The position numbers and the translations under genes were made by a program. Under the pieces are notes generated by a model. The model was not told the DNA's origin, did not search any database, and saw nothing but the letters and a program-made list of their open reading frames with translations. A stretch of DNA of 16,740 bases from Microcaldota archaeon (GTDB lineage Archaea; Micrarchaeota; Micrarchaeia; Anstonellales; Bilamarchaeaceae): the NCBI GenBank assembly GCA_013425425.1, contig JACCLJ010000084.1, positions 1 through 16,740 of the forward strand. The letters are read 5' to 3'. Positions 6,694 through 12,394 of the stretch are shown piece by piece. Each line of letters starts with the position of its first letter. Position 1 is the stretch's first letter.

Positions 6694-7787
6694 AGGAAAC
6701 CACCCTTCGTTAATGACTTTCTGCTTTTGAGCAGTCCCTTCTTCCTCGAAAGCCGTTCCCCCAGCTCGGCCGCCGCGATGTTCACCGTATCGCTGATTTT
6801 CGGGCCCTCCGCGCGTATGGAAAAATTTTCCTTATCCCCTTCCAGGAGGATATTGACAGTATATACGGATTTGCCGGCCTTTACGTGCACGCCCACGCGC
6901 CGTACGCCGAAGCTGACCGCGAATTTGTCCGCCACCTTTTCTATCGCCTGCCTTATGGAATCGCGGTAGATGATTGTTTCGTCGTCAAGGCCGCTTATGT
7001 CTATTTCGAGCGATTCCTTTGCCGCCTCCCGGACATTCTTGAAGATGTCGATTGCGGAGAGCACCCCGGCCGGCTTGTTTCCGCCCATCACAACCACGGA
7101 TGAGACGGATTTTCGTATCATCGCGGCTGCCGCCTCTTCCACGCTGGAATTCTCCGGAACCGTGGTTACGTCGGGCCTGTAGATGTTCACGAGCGGCTGG
7201 TCGTCATAGCTTCTTTTTGTCGCTACAAACGCCATCTTCTGCTTTTCCAGCGGCCTGAGGCTTTCCGCGGCGAGGTCAAGCGTGGAGAAGGTGCCGCGGG
7301 GAATCCCCCTGCTTGTCACGACAAGCCGCCTTGCATCGTATTTTTTCATCTCGAGCTTTGCCTCTGCCACGGTTTTTTTCTCGTCTATCAGATAAACGGG
7401 CGAGCTCATCAGCGTTTTTACCCCTGCCTTCGGAATGAGCGATGAAGCGGACATGTCCCTCAGCAGTTCAACCCTCGTGGTTATGCCCAGGGGCTTCCCC
7501 CTCTCATCGACGATCGGGAGCGCCTTGAAATGCCCGCCGAGGAAAGCATCGATCCTCTCAAGGATGCCGGTTTCCGGGTTAAGCACTGTCGGCTTGATGG
7601 CCATCGTTTTGCATTTCGTCTTTACGGGATTCTCGACGCTCAGCAGCCACATGTTGCGGTCGTCTATTATCCCGCAATATTTCCCATCTCTCGTGATTAT
7701 GACCGCGGTCCGGCTGTCAAGTATGCCGGCAAGCGCTTTCGATAGGGGGTCGTTTTCATCCAGGATTAAGGCTTCTTTTATTTCCAT
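6690..7787 (-). CDS. Four-CBS-domain protein with ribosome-hibernation-like tail
   Basis: Predicted cytoplasmic nucleotide-sensing protein of 365 residues. Four CBS motifs are seen at about 1-55, 60-115, 124-180 and 205-260; recognisable pieces are AVIITRDGKYCGIIDDRNM, ALPIVDERGKPLGITTR, RLVVTSRGIPRGTFSTLDL and SVVVMGGNKPAGVLSAIDI. CBS pairs usually bind adenine nucleotides. The C-terminal part, about 265-350, is different: LEIDISGL, a helix, then VRRVGVHVKAGKSVYTVNI and a final helix NIAAAELGERLSR. The strand-helix-strand layout recalls HPF/RaiA-type hibernation factors (S30AE fold). That similarity is by pattern, not by search. The start has GAGGTAG nine bases upstream and a TATA box near 7820. 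The stop overlaps the pilin-like gene's start. A simpler reading is an IMPDH-like CBS regulator of unknown target. Confidence 0.87.
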   Translation of the reverse strand: MEIKEALILDENDPLSKALAGILDSRTAVIITRDGKYCGIIDDRNMWLLSVENPVKTKCKTMAIKPTVLNPETGILERIDAFLGGHFKALPIVDERGKPLGITTRVELLRDMSASSLIPKAGVKTLMSSPVYLIDEKKTVAEAKLEMKKYDARRLVVTSRGIPRGTFSTLDLAAESLRPLEKQKMAFVATKRSYDDQPLVNIYRPDVTTVPENSSVEEAAAAMIRKSVSSVVVMGGNKPAGVLSAIDIFKNVREAAKESLEIDISGLDDETIIYRDSIRQAIEKVADKFAVSFGVRRVGVHVKAGKSVYTVNILLEGDKENFSIRAEGPKISDTVNIAAAELGERLSRKKGLLKSRKSLTKGGFL

Positions 7788-7817
7788 AGCAACTACCTCG
7801 TCAATTGAAATAGGCGT

Positions 7818-7832
7818 TCTGGATTTAAAAGA
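7818..7832 (-). promoter_or_regulatory. Promoter (TATA) of the CBS-pilin pair
   Basis: The minus strand reads TTCTTTTAAATCC in the 51-base gap between the KH gene stop and the CBS gene. A start about 25 nt downstream, near 7798, gives a short leader containing GAGGTAG. It separates the CBS-pilin pair from the HEAT-KH pair, although readthrough is possible. Confidence 0.45.
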
Positions 7833-7838
7833 ATTGCG

Positions 7839-8363
7839 TCATGCCCTGAGCCGCTCGTCGAATATCTTTCTCCGCGCCCTTGCCAGATAGGCGTAAACGG
7901 TTGAATGGTTGGCCCCGCTGATGAGCAGCTCTATGGCCTCTTTGGCATATTCCATGGAATCCATCTTTGAGATTATGGCGACGGTATTGCCATAAATGCT
8001 GATGTCCGACTCCGTCGCGCTTTCCATCTCCTCCTTCATCTTGCCGTTTTCACCGATTATCCTTCCTTTTATCCTCGTTATCGCCTTCTCGCTCGAAAGG
8101 TATTCCTTGAGATGTATGAGGTGGAAATGGTAATCCTCCTTTGTAAGCTTCAGTGCAACCGACGGCTCGAACCCGCGGCCTATCGCTATGATTATGTCCT
8201 TTGAGAAGAAGACGTCGGCGCTCTCCCCGTTTATGACAACCTCCCCTTCAGTGCTCATGCTGAGCTTCACGTTGCATTTCTTTTCTATAAGCTCTTTCGT
8301 CCCGCTGCCCGGCCCCATCAGAGCCCTGACCCGTTCGGCGGGTATCCTGACTATTTCTTCCAT
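7839..8363 (-). CDS. KH-domain RNA-binding protein, archaeal Pno1/Dim2-like
   Basis: Predicted small-subunit assembly factor. The eukaryotic relatives Pno1/Dim2 bind the 3' end of 18S precursor rRNA; the archaeal protein is thought to act likewise on 16S. The 174 residues hold two KH-like domains: an N-terminal divergent one (RIPAERVRALMGPGSGT, about 1-75) and a canonical C-terminal one with the GENG loop at 104-107 (KGRIIGENGKMKEEMES). The end carries a basic helix (YAYLARARRKIFDERLRA). The ATG at 8361-8363 is chosen because it starts the conserved MEEIVRIP. A longer in-frame reading upstream runs against the solenoid gene's frame and is unlikely. It overlaps the 3' end of that gene by 13 bases, so the two are translationally coupled. 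Confidence 0.92.
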   Translation of the reverse strand: MEEIVRIPAERVRALMGPGSGTKELIEKKCNVKLSMSTEGEVVINGESADVFFSKDIIIAIGRGFEPSVALKLTKEDYHFHLIHLKEYLSSEKAITRIKGRIIGENGKMKEEMESATESDISIYGNTVAIISKMDSMEYAKEAIELLISGANHSTVYAYLARARRKIFDERLRA

Positions 8364-9154
8364 GACATCACTTTCTTTTTCAGTACCCTTTTTATCTCTT
8401 CGTCCGGTTCGGCTTCGATTCTCCTGTTGATCAGGGCGGCGGATTTCTCGTCCAGCGCGACGCCCTTTATTATGCCGGCAACCTTCCTGCGTATGTCCAC
8501 GTTCCAGTGGCTGAGAAGGCTGAGAAGCATGCCTTTCACATCCTCCTCGCCGGCAAGCATGGCGAGGGAATCCAGCGCGTTCAGCTGGTTCTCGTCCACA
8601 TCGCCCCTTGCGTATATGCTTATCTCCCTCTTCAGCTCCGAAACCAGCTCCTTGTCCCCGATTTTCGGGACGTAGAAAAGTATGCTTGGATAAGAGCCAG
8701 AATTTCTTATCCCCGCCTTCATGCAGTCCACGGCCTTTTTCCTGTATTTCTCCGATGCGAGCAGATGCTTCAGCGCCTGCACCACCGGCTGCCAGCTCTC
8801 CGCCCTGCTTTCCCTGGCGCGGCCGATCAGCTCGAGGAATGCGTCCTCCCACCCGGCATCGAGCGCCATCATCATCGCATACCGGGCGATGAACTGCGGG
8901 CTCAGGCCGTAGAAACCGCTTTCCCTGCTTTCCATGACCGAAAGCGCAGACCGCATCAGCGCAATCCTCTGGTTATGAAGGCCGGCAAGGTCCATGCCCG
9001 GCGATTTCGTTGTCGCGTAGGACGCCATTATCTTCCAGAATATTTCCCGTATATTATAATCCGGGCCCAGCTCGAATTTTGAAAGTTTGAGTTTTTTCTG
9101 CTGCGCTGCGGGCTGCTCGCTGTCGTCATCCCCGCCGAACGTCTGCTTCTCCAT
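8351..9154 (-). CDS. HEAT-like alpha-solenoid protein coupled to the KH gene
   Basis: A 267-residue protein I cannot name. After an acidic, Gln-rich, disordered first 25 residues (GGDDDSEQPAAQQKK) it is helical throughout. It has HEAT-like helical pairs such as VVQALKHLLASEKYRKKAV, LNALDSLAMLAGEEDVK, and MLLSLLSHWNVDIRRKVAGI, whose DIRRKVAGI resembles the HEAT second helix. Such solenoids are usually protein-binding scaffolds. The start at ATG 9152-9154 is chosen because GGTGAT, an exact match to the archaeal anti-Shine-Dalgarno, lies six or seven bases upstream; the in-frame TTG seven codons earlier has no such site. A TATA box and a palindrome lie upstream. The 13-base overlap with the Pno1-like gene suggests a partner in ribosome assembly, by inference. 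Confidence 0.88.
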   Translation of the reverse strand: MEKQTFGGDDDSEQPAAQQKKLKLSKFELGPDYNIREIFWKIMASYATTKSPGMDLAGLHNQRIALMRSALSVMESRESGFYGLSPQFIARYAMMMALDAGWEDAFLELIGRARESRAESWQPVVQALKHLLASEKYRKKAVDCMKAGIRNSGSYPSILFYVPKIGDKELVSELKREISIYARGDVDENQLNALDSLAMLAGEEDVKGMLLSLLSHWNVDIRRKVAGIIKGVALDEKSAALINRRIEAEPDEEIKRVLKKKVMSWKK

Positions 9155-9178
9155 TGAAAAATCACCATTTTTCAATTA

Positions 9179-9198
9179 TTGACCGATTTGTCGGTCAA
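9179..9198. promoter_or_regulatory. 8-bp perfect palindrome, possible operator
   Basis: TTGACCGA (9179-9186), TTTG, TCGGTCAA (9191-9198). It falls at the presumed transcription start of the HEAT-KH operon, between the TATA box and the ATG. A dimeric repressor site and an mRNA hairpin are both possible. Confidence 0.5.
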
Positions 9199-9204
9199 TC
9201 CCAT

Positions 9205-9212
9205 GTATATAG
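9205..9212 (-). promoter_or_regulatory. TATA box of the HEAT-KH operon
   Basis: The minus strand reads CTATATAC, preceded by AAAAG as a possible BRE. Transcription would begin near 9183, inside the palindrome, giving a leader of about 30 nt with the GGTGAT site. Confidence 0.5.
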
Positions 9213-9240
9213 CTTTTAGAAATTACTATACTTAAAGCTA

Positions 9241-9403
9241 ATCATGAGCATGCTGCAAATTGTGAGAGAAGCATCAAGCGGCTGGCGCAGCATAGGGTTA
9301 TCGGAGTCTGCGCCCTCCTGGTCCATACGTGGAAGTGCAGCTAAGCCCGAGTTGTGGAAATTGCTTTGCAATTTCAACAGTTGAGAAATTTTATTTCTCA
9401 ACA
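9241..9403. ncRNA. Candidate structured RNA or long leader in the intergenic region
   Basis: Three stems are visible. GGCGCAG (9284-9290) pairs with CTGCGCC (9308-9314) around a 17-nt loop. GAAATTGC (9357-9364) pairs with GCAATTTC (9368-9375) around TTT, extended by GTT/AAC ends across a GTG bulge. GTTGAGAAAT (9380-9389) pairs with ATTTCTCAAC (9393-9402) around TTT. An alternative stem, ATGCTGC (9250-9256) with GCAGCAT (9287-9293), would break the first. GGGTTA in the first loop could also meet TAAGCCC at 9343-9349. No convincing protein is encoded here. A weak TATA-like CTATACTTAAAG at about 9226-9237 could drive a plus-strand RNA. I found no match to tRNA, 5S, SRP or RNase P RNA. The strand is unresolved. 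Confidence 0.35.
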
Positions 9404-9410
9404 TCGCTAA

Positions 9411-9419
9411 GTTTATAGT
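9411..9419 (+). promoter_or_regulatory. TATA box of pcm, leaderless transcript
   Basis: GTTTATAGT is centred about 26 bases before the ATG at 9441, and no ribosome-binding site is seen, so the mRNA probably starts at or next to the start codon. Confidence 0.55.
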
Positions 9420-9440
9420 TTGAAACGCCCTGGGTTAATC

Positions 9441-10079
9441 ATGGATTCGGACGCGGAACTCGTGCAGCAGCTGCTTGCGGGCGGATGGATACGCACGGAG
9501 CGCGTGAAAAAGGCATTCCTTGCCGTGGACCGGATTTTTTTCGTGCCTGAAGGCGCACGCATCTCGGCATACGAGGATTATCCAATGCCCATCGGTTACG
9601 GCCAGACAATATCCGCGCCGAGCGTGGTTGCTTTCATGCTTGAGGAGCTGGACGTGCAGGATGGCGCGAAAGTGCTCGAGCTCGGCACGGGCTCCGGCTA
9701 TAACGCCGCGCTTCTCTCGCATCTCGCAGGCCCGAAAGGAAAGATCGTCTCGGTCGACATCGTGCCCGAACTCACTGAACTCGCAAAAAACAACCTCAAA
9801 AAATACGGCAAGGCGAAAAACGCCTCGCTTTTTAGCGGAGATGGAAGCTGCGGTTATGATGAGGAAGCGCCTTACGACCGCATAATCGTGACTGCTGGGA
9901 TGCCGTACATCGAAGGCCATCCGCTCATAAAGCAGCTCAAGGCGGATGGAAAGCTTATCGCGCCAGTAGGCAGCAGGCTCCACCAGGATTTGATTCTATA
10001 CTCGCGCGGCGCGTACAAGAAAGCGCTTCCGGTGATGTTCGTACCTCTGATCGGAAAGTGCGGCTTTCCCAGGGAATAA
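9441..10079 (+). CDS. pcm: Protein-L-isoaspartate O-methyltransferase
   Basis: Repairs aged proteins by methylating L-isoaspartyl residues with S-adenosylmethionine; cytoplasmic. The 212 residues match the family. Visible are the N-terminal helix ending in FFVPEG (33-38), the pre-motif IGYGQTISAPSVVAFML (51-67), SAM-binding motif I LELGTGSGYNAALLS (79-93), the acidic strand end VSVDIV, motif II DGSCGYDEEAPYDRIIVTAG, and the late LIAPVGSRLHQDLILYSR. I chose the ATG at 9441 because the TATA spacing fits a leaderless transcript there and the family usually begins close to this helix; an in-frame TTG at 9420 lies inside the promoter. It stands alone on the plus strand. Its stop is nine bases from that of the convergent permease gene. 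Confidence 0.96.
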   Translation: MDSDAELVQQLLAGGWIRTERVKKAFLAVDRIFFVPEGARISAYEDYPMPIGYGQTISAPSVVAFMLEELDVQDGAKVLELGTGSGYNAALLSHLAGPKGKIVSVDIVPELTELAKNNLKKYGKAKNASLFSGDGSCGYDEEAPYDRIIVTAGMPYIEGHPLIKQLKADGKLIAPVGSRLHQDLILYSRGAYKKALPVMFVPLIGKCGFPRE

Positions 10080-10088
10080 ATCAAATCT

Positions 10089-11390
10089 TCACTTTTTCTT
10101 TTCCCTGTTCTCGTTTTTGATTTTGATTTTCCTGTTTCTGGCAAAATAGACCGCCGCGCCGGCCAGCAGGATGAAAACCGCGTAGGGAAACGCCTCCACC
10201 CCCACGCTTGCTATCAGAAGAAGCGAGGTGAAAAATCCGAAGAGGGGGAGCAGCGGGAGTTTTCCGATGCTGAGCGGCACCCTGAAGCCCCGCTTCATGC
10301 CTGGCAGTTTATACCTCAACGTTATGACTGAAGCGTTGACCGCGGCGAATACGGTGAACAGGAGAAGGTCCGTAACGAGCGCTGCGAGCATTATGTTCCC
10401 GCTGTAGGTCAGGATATATGTTATGCCGCATATCGCAATGGTCGCGTATATGGGAACGCCCCTGTTGTTGATGAATGCAAGCTGCTTCGGGAATGCGCCG
10501 CTGTCAGCCATGCCGTAGATGAGCCTCGAGCCTGCAAGGAGCATGAACAGCACGGTGTTGCCGGTGGCGAAAAGCGCGATTATTGCGACTATGTCGTAAA
10601 CCGAAGACCCGAAAACGCTTCCTGCGACGTCTGCGAGCGGCGCTTTCGATTCGCCGAGCACGTTCCAGGGAAGGATGCTGACTGCAGCGATTGCGACGAG
10701 GACGTAAAGGACGGTGGTGAACGATATCGCGAGTATTATGGCCCTCGGCATGGTCTTCTTCGGCTCCTTCACCTCTTCCGAAAGCTTCACCATGTCCTCG
10801 AAGCCGAGGTATGCGAAGAAAACGAGGGCGGCGGCCGCGAATACCCCGCCTATGCCGAGCGCAGACATTTCAAAATAATCCACGGAGCCGAAATGCGGAA
10901 CGGCTATCGCTATCACGATTATAAGCCCCAGCACTTCGATCGCAGTCGTGATTATCCCGATCAGCGCGGATTCCCTTATCCCGAGAAGGAGAATGGCGAA
11001 GCAGAAGGCCATCACGACCGTGGCGCCAAGCCACTGCGGGGTGTCGGTAAGCGCGCTGAAATAATTCGCGAAGCCGATCGAGACGGTGACCGAGCTTACG
11101 ACAAGCCCGGCGAGCATGAGCCAGCCGATGATAAAGGCGGGCCCTCTCCCGAATGCATTCCTTACGTATTCGTAAGTGCTTGCGGCCTTGGGAAACATGG
11201 ATGAAAGCTCAGCATAGCTCAATGCGCTGAATGCGGAGACTATTGCGGCGATTACGAAGGCAAGCCACAATGCCGAGCCGGCAAGCCCCGCGCCTGCTCC
11301 GATGAGCGCGTATATGCCTGCTCCGAGTATTATCCCCACGCCGCATATGGCGGTTTCCAACAATCCAAGTGCGCGCTTTAGATGAGCCAT
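10089..11390 (-). CDS. APC-family amino acid permease
   Basis: Predicted inner-membrane secondary transporter of 433 residues with about 12 hydrophobic segments. The N-terminal GVGIILGAGIYALIGAGAGL is the unwound first-helix motif (GxGIxxxxG) of amino acid-polyamine-organocation carriers. Further family features are ALSYAELSSMFPKAASTYEY in helix 2-3 and AYLGFEDMVKLSEEVKEPKK, the loop that follows the sixth helix. The basic tail KIKIKNENREKKK faces the cytoplasm. Substrate is not predictable beyond an amino acid or related amine. It is the last gene of the minus-strand run, three bases after the APH-like gene, with GTGAT just before the ATG. Its context with two predicted small-molecule kinases suggests uptake of their substrate, by inference only. 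Confidence 0.93.
   Translation of the reverse strand: MAHLKRALGLLETAICGVGIILGAGIYALIGAGAGLAGSALWLAFVIAAIVSAFSALSYAELSSMFPKAASTYEYVRNAFGRGPAFIIGWLMLAGLVVSSVTVSIGFANYFSALTDTPQWLGATVVMAFCFAILLLGIRESALIGIITTAIEVLGLIIVIAIAVPHFGSVDYFEMSALGIGGVFAAAALVFFAYLGFEDMVKLSEEVKEPKKTMPRAIILAISFTTVLYVLVAIAAVSILPWNVLGESKAPLADVAGSVFGSSVYDIVAIIALFATGNTVLFMLLAGSRLIYGMADSGAFPKQLAFINNRGVPIYATIAICGITYILTYSGNIMLAALVTDLLLFTVFAAVNASVITLRYKLPGMKRGFRVPLSIGKLPLLPLFGFFTSLLLIASVGVEAFPYAVFILLAGAAVYFARNRKIKIKNENREKKK
10093..10130 (+). terminator. T-rich terminator for pcm inside the permease 3' end
   Basis: Just past the pcm stop the plus strand has T runs (CTTTTTCTTTTCCC, then GTTTTTGATTTTGATTTTCC). These are the reverse of the Lys-rich tail codons of the permease, so one sequence seems to serve both purposes. 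Confidence 0.45.
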
Positions 11391-11393
11391 AAA

Positions 11394-12380
11394 TCACAGC
11401 CTCTTCGCATACTTCTCCATGAGTTCGCAGTACTTCGCGATGCGTTTCTTCGAATCCTCGTTCGGCTTCTGCGAGTATTCTATGGCCGCAATCTTCGCCC
11501 GCACGTTCGCGCGGTAGCATTTGTAATAATTTAGAAGCAGGAGCATTTCCCTGTCTCCGGCAAGGTTGAGGTATCTTTTGACGAACGCTTTCGATAAATC
11601 CTCTTTTCCGAAAGCATCCAGGTCCATGGCCATGAACGCGATTTCGCTTGCAGTATCTATGTAGCGGAAGTTTTTGCTGAATTCTATGCAGTCGAAGATG
11701 CAGACCTTGTCCGCAAGGAATATGTTCGCAGAATGCAGATCTCCGTGGCAGTCGCGTATCATGCCTTCCCTCTGCCTCCTCAGAAGCAGCGGAACGTTCC
11801 TCTTGAAAAAATCGTCGCATTTCTTGAGCGCAAAATCCACCTTCGCGCCCATCCCGCACGCCTTTTCGATCGCGGCGCGGTGCTTTTTTATGTCGTCTAT
11901 CTGCTCTTTTATCAGCTCCGGCTCGCCGTAGGCCGGGTCGTGTATTATGAACGCCCTCTCGTGGAATTTCGCGATCGAAAGCGCTAGTTTCTCCACATCC
12001 GCAACGCCCACCGCGCCCTTCTCAAGCAGGCGGTCCATCCTGCGCTCTTCCGGCATCCTTTTCATCTTGACTGCATATTCTATCGTCTCGCCCTTGCCTT
12101 CGAAGAAAACGCCTCCGGCCCGCTTCACAACCGGCACTACGCCCATGTACATCTCACGGCAGAGCCTCCGGTTGAGCCGAACCTCCTCCTCGCAGAAGAA
12201 TTTCCTCTTTTCGAAAGTCGAGAAATCCAGGAAGGAGAATTTCACCGGCCGTTTCACCTTGTAGGCGTAGTCGCCCGCAAGGTAAATCCATGAGATGTGC
12301 GTCTCGATGAAATCTACCTTGCCTGCGCTGTATGGAAAGCTTGATGGTTTTTTCAGCTGCTCTGCCGTCTTCTCGTCCAT
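11394..12380 (-). CDS. Aminoglycoside-phosphotransferase-like kinase, COG2187-like
   Basis: Predicted cytoplasmic small-molecule kinase of the APH/choline-kinase fold, 328 residues. ETHISWIYLAGDYAYKVKRP holds the likely ATP-binding lysine (K41). CHGDLHSANIF (211-221) is the catalytic Brenner motif with D214 and N219, and VCIFDCIEF gives the metal-binding aspartate (D230). These segments and the FLDFSTFEKRKFFCEEEVRLN run resemble COG2187. I recall bacterial members being fused to a COG0645-type P-loop kinase; here such a kinase is a separate gene two positions upstream. Two starts are possible: ATG 12378-12380, with GGGAGG eight bases upstream, is preferred; ATG 12396-12398 overlaps the lipoprotein stop as ATGA and adds six residues. 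The physiological substrate is unknown, and antibiotic resistance should not be assumed. Confidence 0.9.
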   Translation of the reverse strand: MDEKTAEQLKKPSSFPYSAGKVDFIETHISWIYLAGDYAYKVKRPVKFSFLDFSTFEKRKFFCEEEVRLNRRLCREMYMGVVPVVKRAGGVFFEGKGETIEYAVKMKRMPEERRMDRLLEKGAVGVADVEKLALSIAKFHERAFIIHDPAYGEPELIKEQIDDIKKHRAAIEKACGMGAKVDFALKKCDDFFKRNVPLLLRRQREGMIRDCHGDLHSANIFLADKVCIFDCIEFSKNFRYIDTASEIAFMAMDLDAFGKEDLSKAFVKRYLNLAGDREMLLLLNYYKCYRANVRAKIAAIEYSQKPNEDSKKRIAKYCELMEKYAKRL

Positions 12381-12394
12381 TGCATCCGCCTCTC

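Noticed and set aside
6155..6703. 182-residue open frame on the minus strand
   Set aside because: It overlaps the pilin-like gene in another frame; that frame has a clear class III signal and this one has none.
8364..8852. Longer N-terminus for the KH protein (337 residues)
   Set aside because: The added part is Gly/Arg-rich low-complexity translation antisense in frame to the solenoid gene's sense codons; the conserved KH protein begins at the ATG at 8361-8363.
9280..9350. Resemblance to 5S rRNA (CATAG and GGAAGT..AGCTAAGCCC)
   Set aside because: Spacing is wrong by several bases and nothing matches the 3' half or the closing helix of 5S rRNA.
9316..9350. Resemblance to SRP RNA helix 8 (GGTCC..GGAAG..CAGC)
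   Set aside because: The conserved AGCAG is interrupted, the tetraloop is wrong, and no Alu domain or helix 5 is seen.
9216..9404. 62-residue open frame on the minus strand in the intergenic region
   Set aside because: There is no ribosome-binding site, the composition is unlike the neighbours, and it covers the hairpins; the reading frame looks accidental.
11394..12380. Antibiotic-resistance aminoglycoside phosphotransferase
   Set aside because: The motifs match the broad APH fold, but the sequence resembles COG2187 and the context is not a resistance element.
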